Assembly: GCF_003355155.1 (NCBI RefSeq)
Contig: NZ_CP031320.1
Location: forward strand, 5,323,367-5,387,366
Direction: 5' to 3'
From: Streptomyces armeniacus
Lineage (GTDB): Bacteria; Actinomycetota; Actinomycetes; Streptomycetales; Streptomycetaceae
Length of the DNA: 64,000 nucleotides
The first letter of the stretch is position 1; each line of letters starts with the position of its first letter. The position numbers and the translations under genes are program-made. The notes under the pieces were generated by a model that ran no database searches, had not been told where the DNA came from, and was given only the letters and a program-made list of their open reading frames with translations. This document shows positions 8,867 through 17,233 of the stretch, in pieces.

Positions 8867-9940
8867 ATGTGGCTGATGCGGATGGACCGCCGCATGACCT
8901 TCGTGATGACCGGCGTCGCGGTGCTCTCCGCGGCGCTGGCCCCGGCGCTCCCGGGCGGCGGAGGCGGCGGCGCGGAGGACCGTACGGCGGGCACGCGCGC
9001 CGCGCACGAGCGCCCCGCCGCGCCGGACAAGCCGCGCACCGCCGAGGCGCCCGCGGCCAAGAAGGCGCCCGAGCCGCCGGCGCCCGAGCGGGAGGTCTGC
9101 GAGGACGGCAGTGACCCGGCCGCCAGCCTCAAGTCGTCCGACAAGGCGGGCGACGCCGTCAAGCGCATCCAGGACGCGGGCCAGCTCGTCGTAGGCGTCG
9201 ACCAGAACAGCTTCCTGTGGGGCTACCGCGACCCCGCGTCCGGCGACATCGAGGGCTTCGACATCGACCTGGTGAAGGCCGTCGCGGAGGACCTGCTCGG
9301 CGAGGACCCGAAGATCACGTACAAGACGATACCCACCGACCAGCGCATCCCGGCGATCCAGGACGGCGACGTCGACATGGTGGTCCGTACGATGACGGTG
9401 AACTGCGACCGCATCAAGGAAGTCGCCTTCTCCACCGCGTACTTCGAGAGCGGCCAGCAGCTGCTCGTGCCGGAGAACAGCGAGATCGACGGGCTCGACG
9501 AGTCGGTCCGCGGCAAGCGGATCTGCAACGCGACGGGCTCCACCGCCGAGAAGCTGCTGGAGCGGAAGGAGTACCAGGCCCTGGGCGCCAGGCAGGTCAA
9601 GGTCGCCAACCAGCTGGACTGCCTCGTACGCCTGCAGCTCGGCGAGGCCGACGCGGTGCTGACCGACAACGCGCTGGGCGCCGGACAGGCCGCGCAGGAC
9701 CCGTCGGTGAAGATGGTCGGCGAGCCCGCGACGATCGAGCCGTACGGTGTCGCGATGAACCGCGACGACGAGGACCTCGTCCGGCGGGTCAACCACGTGC
9801 TCGACGACTACCGCAAGGGCGGCAAGGACGGCAAGGACAGCAAGTGGTCGGCCGCGTACGAGGAATGGCTCGCGGACATGATGGCGGACGGCGAGGACGG
9901 CGCGCCCGCACCGCCGAAGCCGGCGTACAAGGACGACTGA
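8867..9940 (+). CDS. glnH: GlnH-like extracellular amino-acid-binding protein
   Basis: A 357-residue protein. It has one N-terminal hydrophobic segment (about residues 10-29), an Ala/Pro/Lys-rich linker to about residue 95, and a type 2 periplasmic-binding domain (SBP_bac_3) from about 100 to 325. Hallmarks are LVVGVDQNSF, GDIEGFDIDLVKAVAEDL and DGDVDMVVRTMTVNCDR. Family members bind Asp, Glu or Gln. It lacks a lipobox cysteine, so it is probably held by an uncleaved signal anchor or secreted, unlike the mycobacterial lipoprotein. There is no amino-acid permease beside it, which argues for sensing rather than transport. It starts 13 bases after glnX with GGGGGGAA as ribosome site. Confidence 0.88.
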   Translation: MWLMRMDRRMTFVMTGVAVLSAALAPALPGGGGGGAEDRTAGTRAAHERPAAPDKPRTAEAPAAKKAPEPPAPEREVCEDGSDPAASLKSSDKAGDAVKRIQDAGQLVVGVDQNSFLWGYRDPASGDIEGFDIDLVKAVAEDLLGEDPKITYKTIPTDQRIPAIQDGDVDMVVRTMTVNCDRIKEVAFSTAYFESGQQLLVPENSEIDGLDESVRGKRICNATGSTAEKLLERKEYQALGARQVKVANQLDCLVRLQLGEADAVLTDNALGAGQAAQDPSVKMVGEPATIEPYGVAMNRDDEDLVRRVNHVLDDYRKGGKDGKDSKWSAAYEEWLADMMADGEDGAPAPPKPAYKDD

Positions 9941-10068
9941 GCGGACGACCGACGCGGAGGACCGGCCGGGAGGGCGGCACCGCGGGAGCGGCAGGAACGG
10001 AGCACGGCAGACCGGAACGGCACACGTACGGGACACGGCAGCGGCACGAGAGAACAGTGAGGTGATCG

Positions 10069-11385
10069 ATGGGCCCCTCGGGACCCACCGGGCCGGTGAT
10101 GAGCCGGGAGGAGGTGGACCGCGCTCTGGCGCGGCTGGACGCCGAGCACGAGGCGGTCGAGACGTCCCTGCTGGCGCTGCAGGACCACGCCGGCCGCCGG
10201 CTGCTGGAAGGCGCGGACCTCGTCGGCGCCACCGAACGCCGCTGGGCCGAGGCCGAGCAGGTGATGACGGTGCTGTGGACCGCCTTCGACACCTACACGC
10301 GTACCCTGCACACCGCCCGCGAGCTGCGCGCCCGCCGCCGCTGGCCGAGCCGCGACGACCTGTCCGAGCTGACCGGGCTGCTGCGCGGGACGCTCACCGT
10401 GCCGGGAAGCGCCGTGCCGGGCGGCACCGTGCCGGGCGGCACCGAATCCGCCCGGCTGACCGAGGAGCTGACGCTGAGCCGGCTCGTGGAGCGGATGAAC
10501 GGCTGGTACGCGCAGGCGCTGGACGTCGTCGCGGCCGCCGACTCCGTGTGGTCGGCGCTGCCCGCACGGATAGACCTGCTGGCGGCGGAGCTGCAGCGGG
10601 TCCGTTCGCTGGCGCACTCCGTAGGGGTGCGCCCCGGGGAGCACCCTGCGGGCGACGACCTCGACCGGATCACCGGTGAACTCAGCACCCTGCGCGCCGA
10701 GGTGCTCCGCGACCCGCTGGCGTTCTGGACGGCGGACGGCGGGAGTTCGGCGCCGGGCGGCGGACGCCCGGACACCTCGCGGTACGACAGCGCCGCCCGC
10801 GCCCTGGAGGACATCCGGCGGGAGATCGACGCGGTGCTGACCGTCCGGCAGGACGCCGAGCAGCGGCTGATCAGCCTGCGCGACATCCTGTCCCGCGCCG
10901 ACCGCACGCTCGCGGAGGCCCGTTCGGCGCGCGGCGAGGTCCTGGCGAAGATCGCGGCCTCCGAGGTGCCCGCGGTGAGCGGCCCGCCGACCGCGCTGCA
11001 GGAGCAGCTCGCGCGCGCCGCCGACTACCGCAGGCACGCCCAGTGGCACCGGCTCTCCCCGCTGCTGGAGAGCCTCGAACAGCGCGCCGAGGACGAGCTG
11101 GACCGCGCCCGCGCCTCGCTCTCCGCCGTCACCGCGCCGCTGGCCGTACGGGCCGAACTGCGCGGCCGGCTCGACGCGTACCGCGCCAAGGTGGCCCAGC
11201 ACGGCATGGCCGAGGACCGGGTGCTGATGGAGCGCTACGACCTCGCCCGCCGCATGCTGTGGAGCGCGCCCTGCGATCTGCGGGCGGCGGAGGACGCCGT
11301 TCTGCGCTATCAGCAGGCGGCGCAGGAAGTCCTGGTACCGCGGCAGGGCGGAGCAGCCCATGCCGACCGTAGGGGGGATTCATGA
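10069..11385 (+). CDS. Coiled-coil cytoplasmic protein of the PknG locus, function unknown
   Basis: A 438-residue soluble protein, almost entirely predicted helix by eye. It is rich in Leu, Arg, Glu and Ala with heptad-like stretches such as residues 13-40, 260-300 and 320-380. There is no signal peptide, membrane segment or enzymatic motif. A small linker with repeated PGSAVPGGTVPGGT occurs near residues 112-125. It lies between glnH and pknG and overlaps pknG by 4 bases (ATGA), so it is almost certainly co-expressed with the kinase. A scaffold or adaptor linking the membrane sensor to the kinase is a reasonable guess but nothing in the sequence proves it. Confidence 0.75.
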   Translation: MGPSGPTGPVMSREEVDRALARLDAEHEAVETSLLALQDHAGRRLLEGADLVGATERRWAEAEQVMTVLWTAFDTYTRTLHTARELRARRRWPSRDDLSELTGLLRGTLTVPGSAVPGGTVPGGTESARLTEELTLSRLVERMNGWYAQALDVVAAADSVWSALPARIDLLAAELQRVRSLAHSVGVRPGEHPAGDDLDRITGELSTLRAEVLRDPLAFWTADGGSSAPGGGRPDTSRYDSAARALEDIRREIDAVLTVRQDAEQRLISLRDILSRADRTLAEARSARGEVLAKIAASEVPAVSGPPTALQEQLARAADYRRHAQWHRLSPLLESLEQRAEDELDRARASLSAVTAPLAVRAELRGRLDAYRAKVAQHGMAEDRVLMERYDLARRMLWSAPCDLRAAEDAVLRYQQAAQEVLVPRQGGAAHADRRGDS

Positions 11386-14177
11386 GCGAGACGCCGGACG
11401 CACCGAAGAGGCGGTGCCAGCGCCCGGGCTGCACCGGTGCGTACGAGGACATGGGCGGCGGCGAGCTGTACTGCGACATCTGCGGCCTCGCCCCCGTCGT
11501 GTCCCCGGCGGGTGTCATCGGTTCGGCGCCGACGGGGGTCACCGCGGCGGGGCGTGAGGGCCGTTCGTCCTCCTCCGGTTCGCGGTCGTCCCGGTCGTCC
11601 TCCCGGTCGTCGGCGCGCTCCGCGCGCTCGCAGTCCTCGCGCCGCTCCGTGTCCGGCCGGCTGTCCCGCTCGCTGTCCAGCGGCGGGTCGGCGCGGCAGG
11701 TGTCGGTGCGCAGCTCCGGTTCGGGCACGGGCGGTTCGGTCCGCAGCAGGCTCGGCCTGGGCCTGGTGGAGGTGCCGGACGTGCCCCGCGCGGACCCGGG
11801 CACGGTGGTCCTGGACAACCCGGAGGTGCCCGAGCGGAAGCGGTTCTGCAGCAGCGGCGAGTGCGGCGCCCCGGTGGGCCGTACGCGGGGCGAGCGGGCG
11901 GGGCGTACGGAGGGCTTCTGCACCAAGTGCGGGAACCCGTACTCGTTCGTGCCGAAGCTGCGCAAGGGCGACGTGGTGCACGGCCAGTACGAGATCGCCG
12001 GCTGCCTCGCGCACGGCGGGCTCGGCTGGGTCTACCTCGCGGTGGACCGCGCCGTGTCGGACCGCTGGGTGGTGCTCAAGGGCCTGCTGGACACGGGCGA
12101 CCAGGACGCGATGGCCGCCGCGATCTCCGAACGGCGCTTCCTGGCGGAGATCGAGCACTCCAACATCGTGCGCATCTACAACTTCGTCGAGCACCTCGAC
12201 CGGCGCACGGGCAGCATGGACGGCTACATCGTCATGGAGTACGTCGGCGGCAGGTCCCTGAAGGAGCTGGCCAACTCCCGCCGTACGCCCGAGGGCCGCC
12301 GCGACCCGCTGCCGGTCGAGCAGGCGTGCGCGTACGGCATCGAGGCGCTGGAGGCGCTCGGCCACCTGCACAGCCGGAACCTGCTCTACTGCGACTTCAA
12401 GGTCGACAACGCCATCCAGCAGGGCGACCAGCTGAAGCTGATCGACATGGGCGCCGTCCGCCGTATGGACGACGAGGACAGCGCCATCTACGGCACGGTG
12501 GGCTACCAGGCGCCCGAAGTCGCCGAGAGCGGGCCCTCGGTGGCGTCCGACCTCTACACCGTGGCGCGCACGCTGGCGGTGCTGACGTTCGACTTCCAGG
12601 GCTACACGAACGTGTTCGTGGACAGCCTCCCGGAGCCGGAGAACATCGAGGCGTTCCAGCGGTTCGAGTCGTTCTACCGCTTCCTCGTACGGGCCACCGA
12701 CCCGGACCCGGAGCGCCGTTTCGCCTCGGCCGCGGAGATGTCCGAGCAGCTTACGGGCGTGCTGCGGGAGGTCGTGGCAATGGAGTCGGGGCGTCCGCGG
12801 CCCGCGATGTCGACGCTGCTGGGCACGGAACTGCGGGTCGTGGACACGGAGTTGCTGGCGCGGGCGACGGGCGACACATCGGTGCTCGGCAGCCGCGACG
12901 GGGCGCCGGGCATCTTCGCGCGCCTGCGCGGCGAGACGCACGCGGGCGCCACGTCCCGTACGAGCGCCGAGGCGGCGCCGCCCGTACCGTCCGCCGGCTC
13001 CGCCGCGGACGAGGGCGGCCGGAACGCCGCGATCCCCGCCCAGGCGACGGCCGAGCCGCCCCCACCGGGCGCACCGGGCGCGCTTCCGCCGCCCGCCACC
13101 ACGCTCGCGCAGCAGAGCCAGGCCGCGGGGCCGTACGGCGCGTACGGCAGCACGCCCGCGCACGTACGGCTGCCCGGCAAGCCCCCGCCGCCGCCCGGCG
13201 CGCGGGGTACGGGCGCCGGACCGCTGCTCGTACCGCTGGAGGCGCGCGCCACCGCGCTCGCGCTGCCCGTGCCCCGCGTGGACCCCGCGGACCCCAACGC
13301 CGGTTTCCTGGCCGGGCTGATGACCTCCGCGCCCGCCGAACTGCTCACCGCGCTGCGCGACGCGCCGGCCCAGTCCATCGAGCGCCGCCTGCGCGAGCTG
13401 CGCGCCCGCCTGGAGCTGGAGACCGACGAGGACCGCAAGGCCGCCGAACAGGCGCTGGCCGAGCTGGAGAAGGAGCATCCGGACGACTGGCGGGTGGTCT
13501 GGTACCGGGGTCTGGCCGGGCTGGTCGCGGGCGACCGGGAGACCGCGGCGCTCGCGTTCGACGCGGTCTACGACGCGTTCCCCGGCGAGACCGCGCCGAA
13601 GCTGGCGCTGGGCATCTGCGCCGAGGTGCTGGGGCAGCTGGACAACGCCGCCGAGTACTACCGCCTGGTGTGGGCCACCGACCCGTCGTACGTCAGCGCC
13701 GCCTTCGGACTGGCCCGCGTACGCCTCTCGGTGGGCGACCGGCAGGGCGCCGTCGAGGCGCTGGAGTCGGTGCCGGAGGCGTCCATCCACTTCGTCGCGG
13801 CACGCGTGGCGGCCGTACGCGCCAGGCTGCGTGAGCGCTCCCCCGCCGAACCGCTGCTCGACGACCTGCACGCCGCGGCGCAACAGGTCGTACGGCTGCG
13901 GGAGATCGGACTCGACGCGCTGCGCGGCGAGGAGCTGACGACGGAAGTGCTGGGCAGCGCTCTGGACTGGGTGCTGGCGGGCAGAGCCGGCGCGCCCGAC
14001 CCGGAACAGGGCCCGGCGAGCGGGCTGCTGCTGCTCGGCTGCCGAATGGAAGAGCAAGGCCTGCGGTTGGGCCTGGAACGTTCGTACCGGAGGCTCGCGC
14101 GGCTCGCGCAGTCCGGCACGGAGAGGATCGAACTGGTGGAACGGGCCAACCGCTTCCGCCCCAGGACGTGGGTGTGA
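11382..14177 (+). CDS. pknG: PknG-type serine/threonine protein kinase
   Basis: A 931-residue soluble kinase with the PknG domain order. Metal-binding Cys clusters (CQRPGC and CDIC near residues 12-35, then CSSGEC and CTKCG at about 153-185) form the rubredoxin-like part. The kinase domain spans about 197-460, and TPR-type helices run from about 620 to the end. Catalytic features are the atypical glycine loop AHGGLGWVYLA, Lys in VVLKGL, YCDFKVDN replacing HRDLKxxN, DMG replacing DFG (about residue 354), and GTVGYQAPE. These departures are typical of PknG. It is longer than the mycobacterial protein because of a Ser/Arg repeat (about 55-115) and a Pro-rich linker (about 540-620). Known role in mycobacteria: amino-acid sensing and control of 2-oxoglutarate metabolism through an FHA protein. 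Confidence 0.95.
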   Translation: MSETPDAPKRRCQRPGCTGAYEDMGGGELYCDICGLAPVVSPAGVIGSAPTGVTAAGREGRSSSSGSRSSRSSSRSSARSARSQSSRRSVSGRLSRSLSSGGSARQVSVRSSGSGTGGSVRSRLGLGLVEVPDVPRADPGTVVLDNPEVPERKRFCSSGECGAPVGRTRGERAGRTEGFCTKCGNPYSFVPKLRKGDVVHGQYEIAGCLAHGGLGWVYLAVDRAVSDRWVVLKGLLDTGDQDAMAAAISERRFLAEIEHSNIVRIYNFVEHLDRRTGSMDGYIVMEYVGGRSLKELANSRRTPEGRRDPLPVEQACAYGIEALEALGHLHSRNLLYCDFKVDNAIQQGDQLKLIDMGAVRRMDDEDSAIYGTVGYQAPEVAESGPSVASDLYTVARTLAVLTFDFQGYTNVFVDSLPEPENIEAFQRFESFYRFLVRATDPDPERRFASAAEMSEQLTGVLREVVAMESGRPRPAMSTLLGTELRVVDTELLARATGDTSVLGSRDGAPGIFARLRGETHAGATSRTSAEAAPPVPSAGSAADEGGRNAAIPAQATAEPPPPGAPGALPPPATTLAQQSQAAGPYGAYGSTPAHVRLPGKPPPPPGARGTGAGPLLVPLEARATALALPVPRVDPADPNAGFLAGLMTSAPAELLTALRDAPAQSIERRLRELRARLELETDEDRKAAEQALAELEKEHPDDWRVVWYRGLAGLVAGDRETAALAFDAVYDAFPGETAPKLALGICAEVLGQLDNAAEYYRLVWATDPSYVSAAFGLARVRLSVGDRQGAVEALESVPEASIHFVAARVAAVRARLRERSPAEPLLDDLHAAAQQVVRLREIGLDALRGEELTTEVLGSALDWVLAGRAGAPDPEQGPASGLLLLGCRMEEQGLRLGLERSYRRLARLAQSGTERIELVERANRFRPRTWV

Positions 14178-15724
14178 CGACGATGGCACAGGCCGACCAA
14201 CTGTCCGACTGCCCCAGCTGCGCCGAACCTCTGGAAGAGGGCGACCTCTTCTGCGGCGCGTGCGGGGCGGATCTGCGGGCACTGGCGGAACAGACCGCGG
14301 CGGGCGGCGACCGCCCGACGATCCCGGTGAACGGCGCGCTGCCGCCGCCACCGGCCGGAGCACCGGCGTCCGGAACGCCACCGGCCGGAGCACCGGCGTC
14401 CGGTGCGCCCGCGGGGCCCGGGCCGCCCCGCGGCCACGGCGCGCCCGAGCCGACCCCGGCACACACGCCCACCGAGCCGGACTTCACGCTGCCGCCCGCC
14501 GTGCCCGCGGGTCAGGCACCCGTCGGCGGGCCCGCCCGCGGCGCCGGCTACGACTGGCACGAGCGCGCCACCGAGGAGCCCGCCGGGCCGGGCGCGGAGG
14601 CCTCGCCGCCGCTCCCGCCCCTGGCGCCCTCCCCGCAGGCCGCGGCGTCCGCGTCGCAGGAGACGCCCGTGGACCCGCGTACGGCGGACCCGCAGGCGCT
14701 GCGGGACGACTCTCCCGGCCTCACCCCGGACGGCCTCACCCCGGACGGCGCCGGCCCGGACGGCGCCGCCGACGGCGCCGGCCTGCTCGACGGCCCGGCC
14801 TCCGGCGAGCCGGAGGCACTCGGCCCGCGCTGCGTCGCCTGCGGCACCGGCACCATCGACGACGACGGCTACTGCGAGCACTGCGGCCACAAGCAGCCGC
14901 ACGCCCGCGACCACATGGAGCACGAGCTGCGCTACCTCGCCGCCGCGAGCGACCGCGGCCTGCGGCACCACCGCAACGAGGACTTCTTCGCCATCGACGC
15001 GCCGATGATGGCCGACGGCACCACCGCGACCATCGCCGTCGTCTGCGACGGCGTCTCCTCCGCGTCCCGCTCCGACGAGGCGTCGGCCGCCGCCGCCGAG
15101 GCCGCCTGCGCGTCGATGTGCGTGTCCGTGCCCCGCGGCGTACACACCCAGACGGCCATGCACGAGGCGCTGATCGCCGCCGCGGAAGCGGTCAACGCCC
15201 TTGCCACCGACGCCGACGCGGAGGCCCAGCGGAACGCGCCCGCGTGCACCATCGTCAGCGCGGTCATCGCGGGCGGCCTGCTCACCGTCGGCTGGGTCGG
15301 CGACAGCCGCGCGTACTGGGTGCCCGAGGACCGTACGGCGCGCGCCGCCCGCCTCACCGAAGACGACTCCTGGGCCGCCCAGATGGTGGCGGCGGGCCTG
15401 ATGACCGAGGCCGACGCGTACGCCGACGCCCGCGCGCACGCGATCACCGGCTGGCTCGGCGCGGACGCGTACGACCTGGACCCGCACACGGCGTCGTTCA
15501 AGCCGGACCGGCCGGGGGTGGTCGTGGTGTGCACCGACGGGCTCTGGAACTACGCCGAGTCGGCCGAGGAGATGGCCGCCGCGGTGCCGCCGGACGCCCG
15601 CACGCGGCCGCTGCACTGCGCGCAGCACCTCGTCGGTTACGCACTGGACGCGGGGGGCCACGACAACGTAACAGTGGCACTCGTTCCGTTCCCGGCGCCG
15701 GATGAAGGGGCAGGATCGGCCTGA
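14174..15724 (+). CDS. PP2C-type Ser/Thr phosphatase with two zinc ribbons
   Basis: A 516-residue protein. I choose GTG 14174 because it overlaps the pknG stop as GTGA; ATG 14183 and GTG 14168 are alternatives. Order: zinc ribbon (CPSC and CGACG, about residues 13-35), a Pro/Gly/Ala-rich linker containing a duplicated APASGTPPAG-type unit, a second zinc ribbon (CVACG and CEHCG, about 219-240), then a PP2C domain to the end. The phosphatase metal residues are visible in RHHRNEDFF, VVCDGVSSASRSDEAS, VGWVGDSRAYW, VVCTDGLWNY and GGHDNVTVAL. It should reverse phosphorylation by PknG, the gene directly upstream (inference from coupling). Confidence 0.93.
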   Translation: MTTMAQADQLSDCPSCAEPLEEGDLFCGACGADLRALAEQTAAGGDRPTIPVNGALPPPPAGAPASGTPPAGAPASGAPAGPGPPRGHGAPEPTPAHTPTEPDFTLPPAVPAGQAPVGGPARGAGYDWHERATEEPAGPGAEASPPLPPLAPSPQAAASASQETPVDPRTADPQALRDDSPGLTPDGLTPDGAGPDGAADGAGLLDGPASGEPEALGPRCVACGTGTIDDDGYCEHCGHKQPHARDHMEHELRYLAAASDRGLRHHRNEDFFAIDAPMMADGTTATIAVVCDGVSSASRSDEASAAAAEAACASMCVSVPRGVHTQTAMHEALIAAAEAVNALATDADAEAQRNAPACTIVSAVIAGGLLTVGWVGDSRAYWVPEDRTARAARLTEDDSWAAQMVAAGLMTEADAYADARAHAITGWLGADAYDLDPHTASFKPDRPGVVVVCTDGLWNYAESAEEMAAAVPPDARTRPLHCAQHLVGYALDAGGHDNVTVALVPFPAPDEGAGSA

Positions 15725-15854
15725 TACGAGGACTGGGCGGACAACGGATCACTCACGGGGGACAGCGAGGGGGAGCACGAGGGGAAAGCCCGGCGCGGGC
15801 GTACGTCCGCCCGCCCCTCTGCGTGCTCGCCCGCGCAGAACAGGAGCGGACCAC

Positions 15855-17210
15855 ATGGCCAACTTCTCGAAGTCGAACGTGCCGCAGTTCTCGGTGGACG
15901 TCTACCAGAACGCGTACCTGCCGGAGGACGCGCAGGAGGTCAACGCGATTGTCACGGTGACGTCGACCGGCGGCGGCACGTCCGGCGGCGTACCGCTCCC
16001 GGTCGCCGACCCGGGCCGTGCGCCGCAGACGCGGGGGGCCGACGCCGCGGTCGTCGTCATGGTCGACTGCTCGGGTTCGATGGACTACCCGCCGACGAAG
16101 ATGCGGAACGCGCGGGACGCCACTGCCGCCGCCGTCGACACCCTGCGCGACGGCGTCGCCTTCGCGGTCGTCGCCGGCACCCACCAGGCCAAGGAGGTCT
16201 ATCCCGGCGGCGGTGAACTCGCCACCGCGGACGCCCGTACCCGCGCCGCCGCCAAGGACGCCCTGCGCCGGCTCTCGGCCGGCGGCGGCACCGCCATCGG
16301 CACCTGGCTGCGGCTCGCCGACCGGCTGCTGGCCACGGCCGACGTGTCGATACGGCACGGCATCCTGCTCACCGACGGCCGCAACGAGCACGAGGAGCCG
16401 GAGCAGCTGCGCGCGGCGCTCGACGCGTGCGCGGGCCGGTTCACCTGCGACGCCCGCGGCGTGGGCACCGACTGGGAGGTCAAGGAGGTCACGGGGATCG
16501 CCTCGGCGCTGCTCGGCTCGGCCGACATCGTGGCCGATCCGGACGGCCTGTCCGCCGACTTCACGAACATGATGGAAGCGGCCATGGGGAAGGAAGTCGC
16601 CGATGTCGGACTTCGCCTGTGGACGCCCCAAGGATCCGCAATTCGGTTCGTCAAGCAGGTCGCGCCAACTGTGGAAGATCTCACCGAACGTCGTAGCGAA
16701 TCCGGACCCCGCTCCGGTGACTACCCCACTGGATCATGGGGTGACGAATCGCGCGATTACCACGTCTGCGTCGACGTCCCGGCCGCCGAGGTGGGCCGCG
16801 AAATGCTCGCCGCACGCGTCTCGTTGGTGCTTCCGGCGCCGGACGGAGCCACCCCGCAGACGCTCTCGCAGGGCCTGATCCGAGCCGTCTGGACGGACGA
16901 CATGGCGGCCACGACACAGATAAACCCGCAGGTCGCGCACTACACAGGGCAGGCGGAGCTGGCGCAGGCGATCCAACAGGGTTTGGATCTGCGGAAATCC
17001 GGCGACGAGGAGGGGGCGACGGCGAAGCTCGGGCGCGCGGTACAGCTGGCGAACGCGTCCGGGAACGCGGAGACTGCGAAACTGCTTTCGAAGGTGGTCG
17101 ACGTCGTGGACGCCGCGGCGGGTACTGTTCGACTCAAGGCGAAGGTCGCCGACGCCGACGAAATGACCCTGGAGACGCGGTCGACGAAGACCGTCCGTGT
17201 GAAGAAATAG
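15855..17210 (+). CDS. von Willebrand factor A domain protein of the PknG locus
   Basis: A 451-residue cytoplasmic protein. ATG 15855 follows GGAGCGGACC and begins MANFSKSNVPQFSVDVYQN. The longer open frame upstream (from 15702) lacks a ribosome site. The VWA domain has a good MIDAS metal site: DCSGSM (about residues 70-75), a threonine-containing loop, and LTDGRNEHE later. The C-terminal part is a beta-rich segment followed by helices in which AVQLANASGNAETAKLL resembles the end of TerD-linked or chloride-channel-like VWA proteins. There is no signal peptide. VWA domains bind partner proteins in a metal-dependent way, so this is a candidate adaptor in the kinase-phosphatase circuit. Confidence 0.88.
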   Translation: MANFSKSNVPQFSVDVYQNAYLPEDAQEVNAIVTVTSTGGGTSGGVPLPVADPGRAPQTRGADAAVVVMVDCSGSMDYPPTKMRNARDATAAAVDTLRDGVAFAVVAGTHQAKEVYPGGGELATADARTRAAAKDALRRLSAGGGTAIGTWLRLADRLLATADVSIRHGILLTDGRNEHEEPEQLRAALDACAGRFTCDARGVGTDWEVKEVTGIASALLGSADIVADPDGLSADFTNMMEAAMGKEVADVGLRLWTPQGSAIRFVKQVAPTVEDLTERRSESGPRSGDYPTGSWGDESRDYHVCVDVPAAEVGREMLAARVSLVLPAPDGATPQTLSQGLIRAVWTDDMAATTQINPQVAHYTGQAELAQAIQQGLDLRKSGDEEGATAKLGRAVQLANASGNAETAKLLSKVVDVVDAAAGTVRLKAKVADADEMTLETRSTKTVRVKK

Positions 17211-17233
17211 CAGTACGGAGGGGGAGGCACGAG

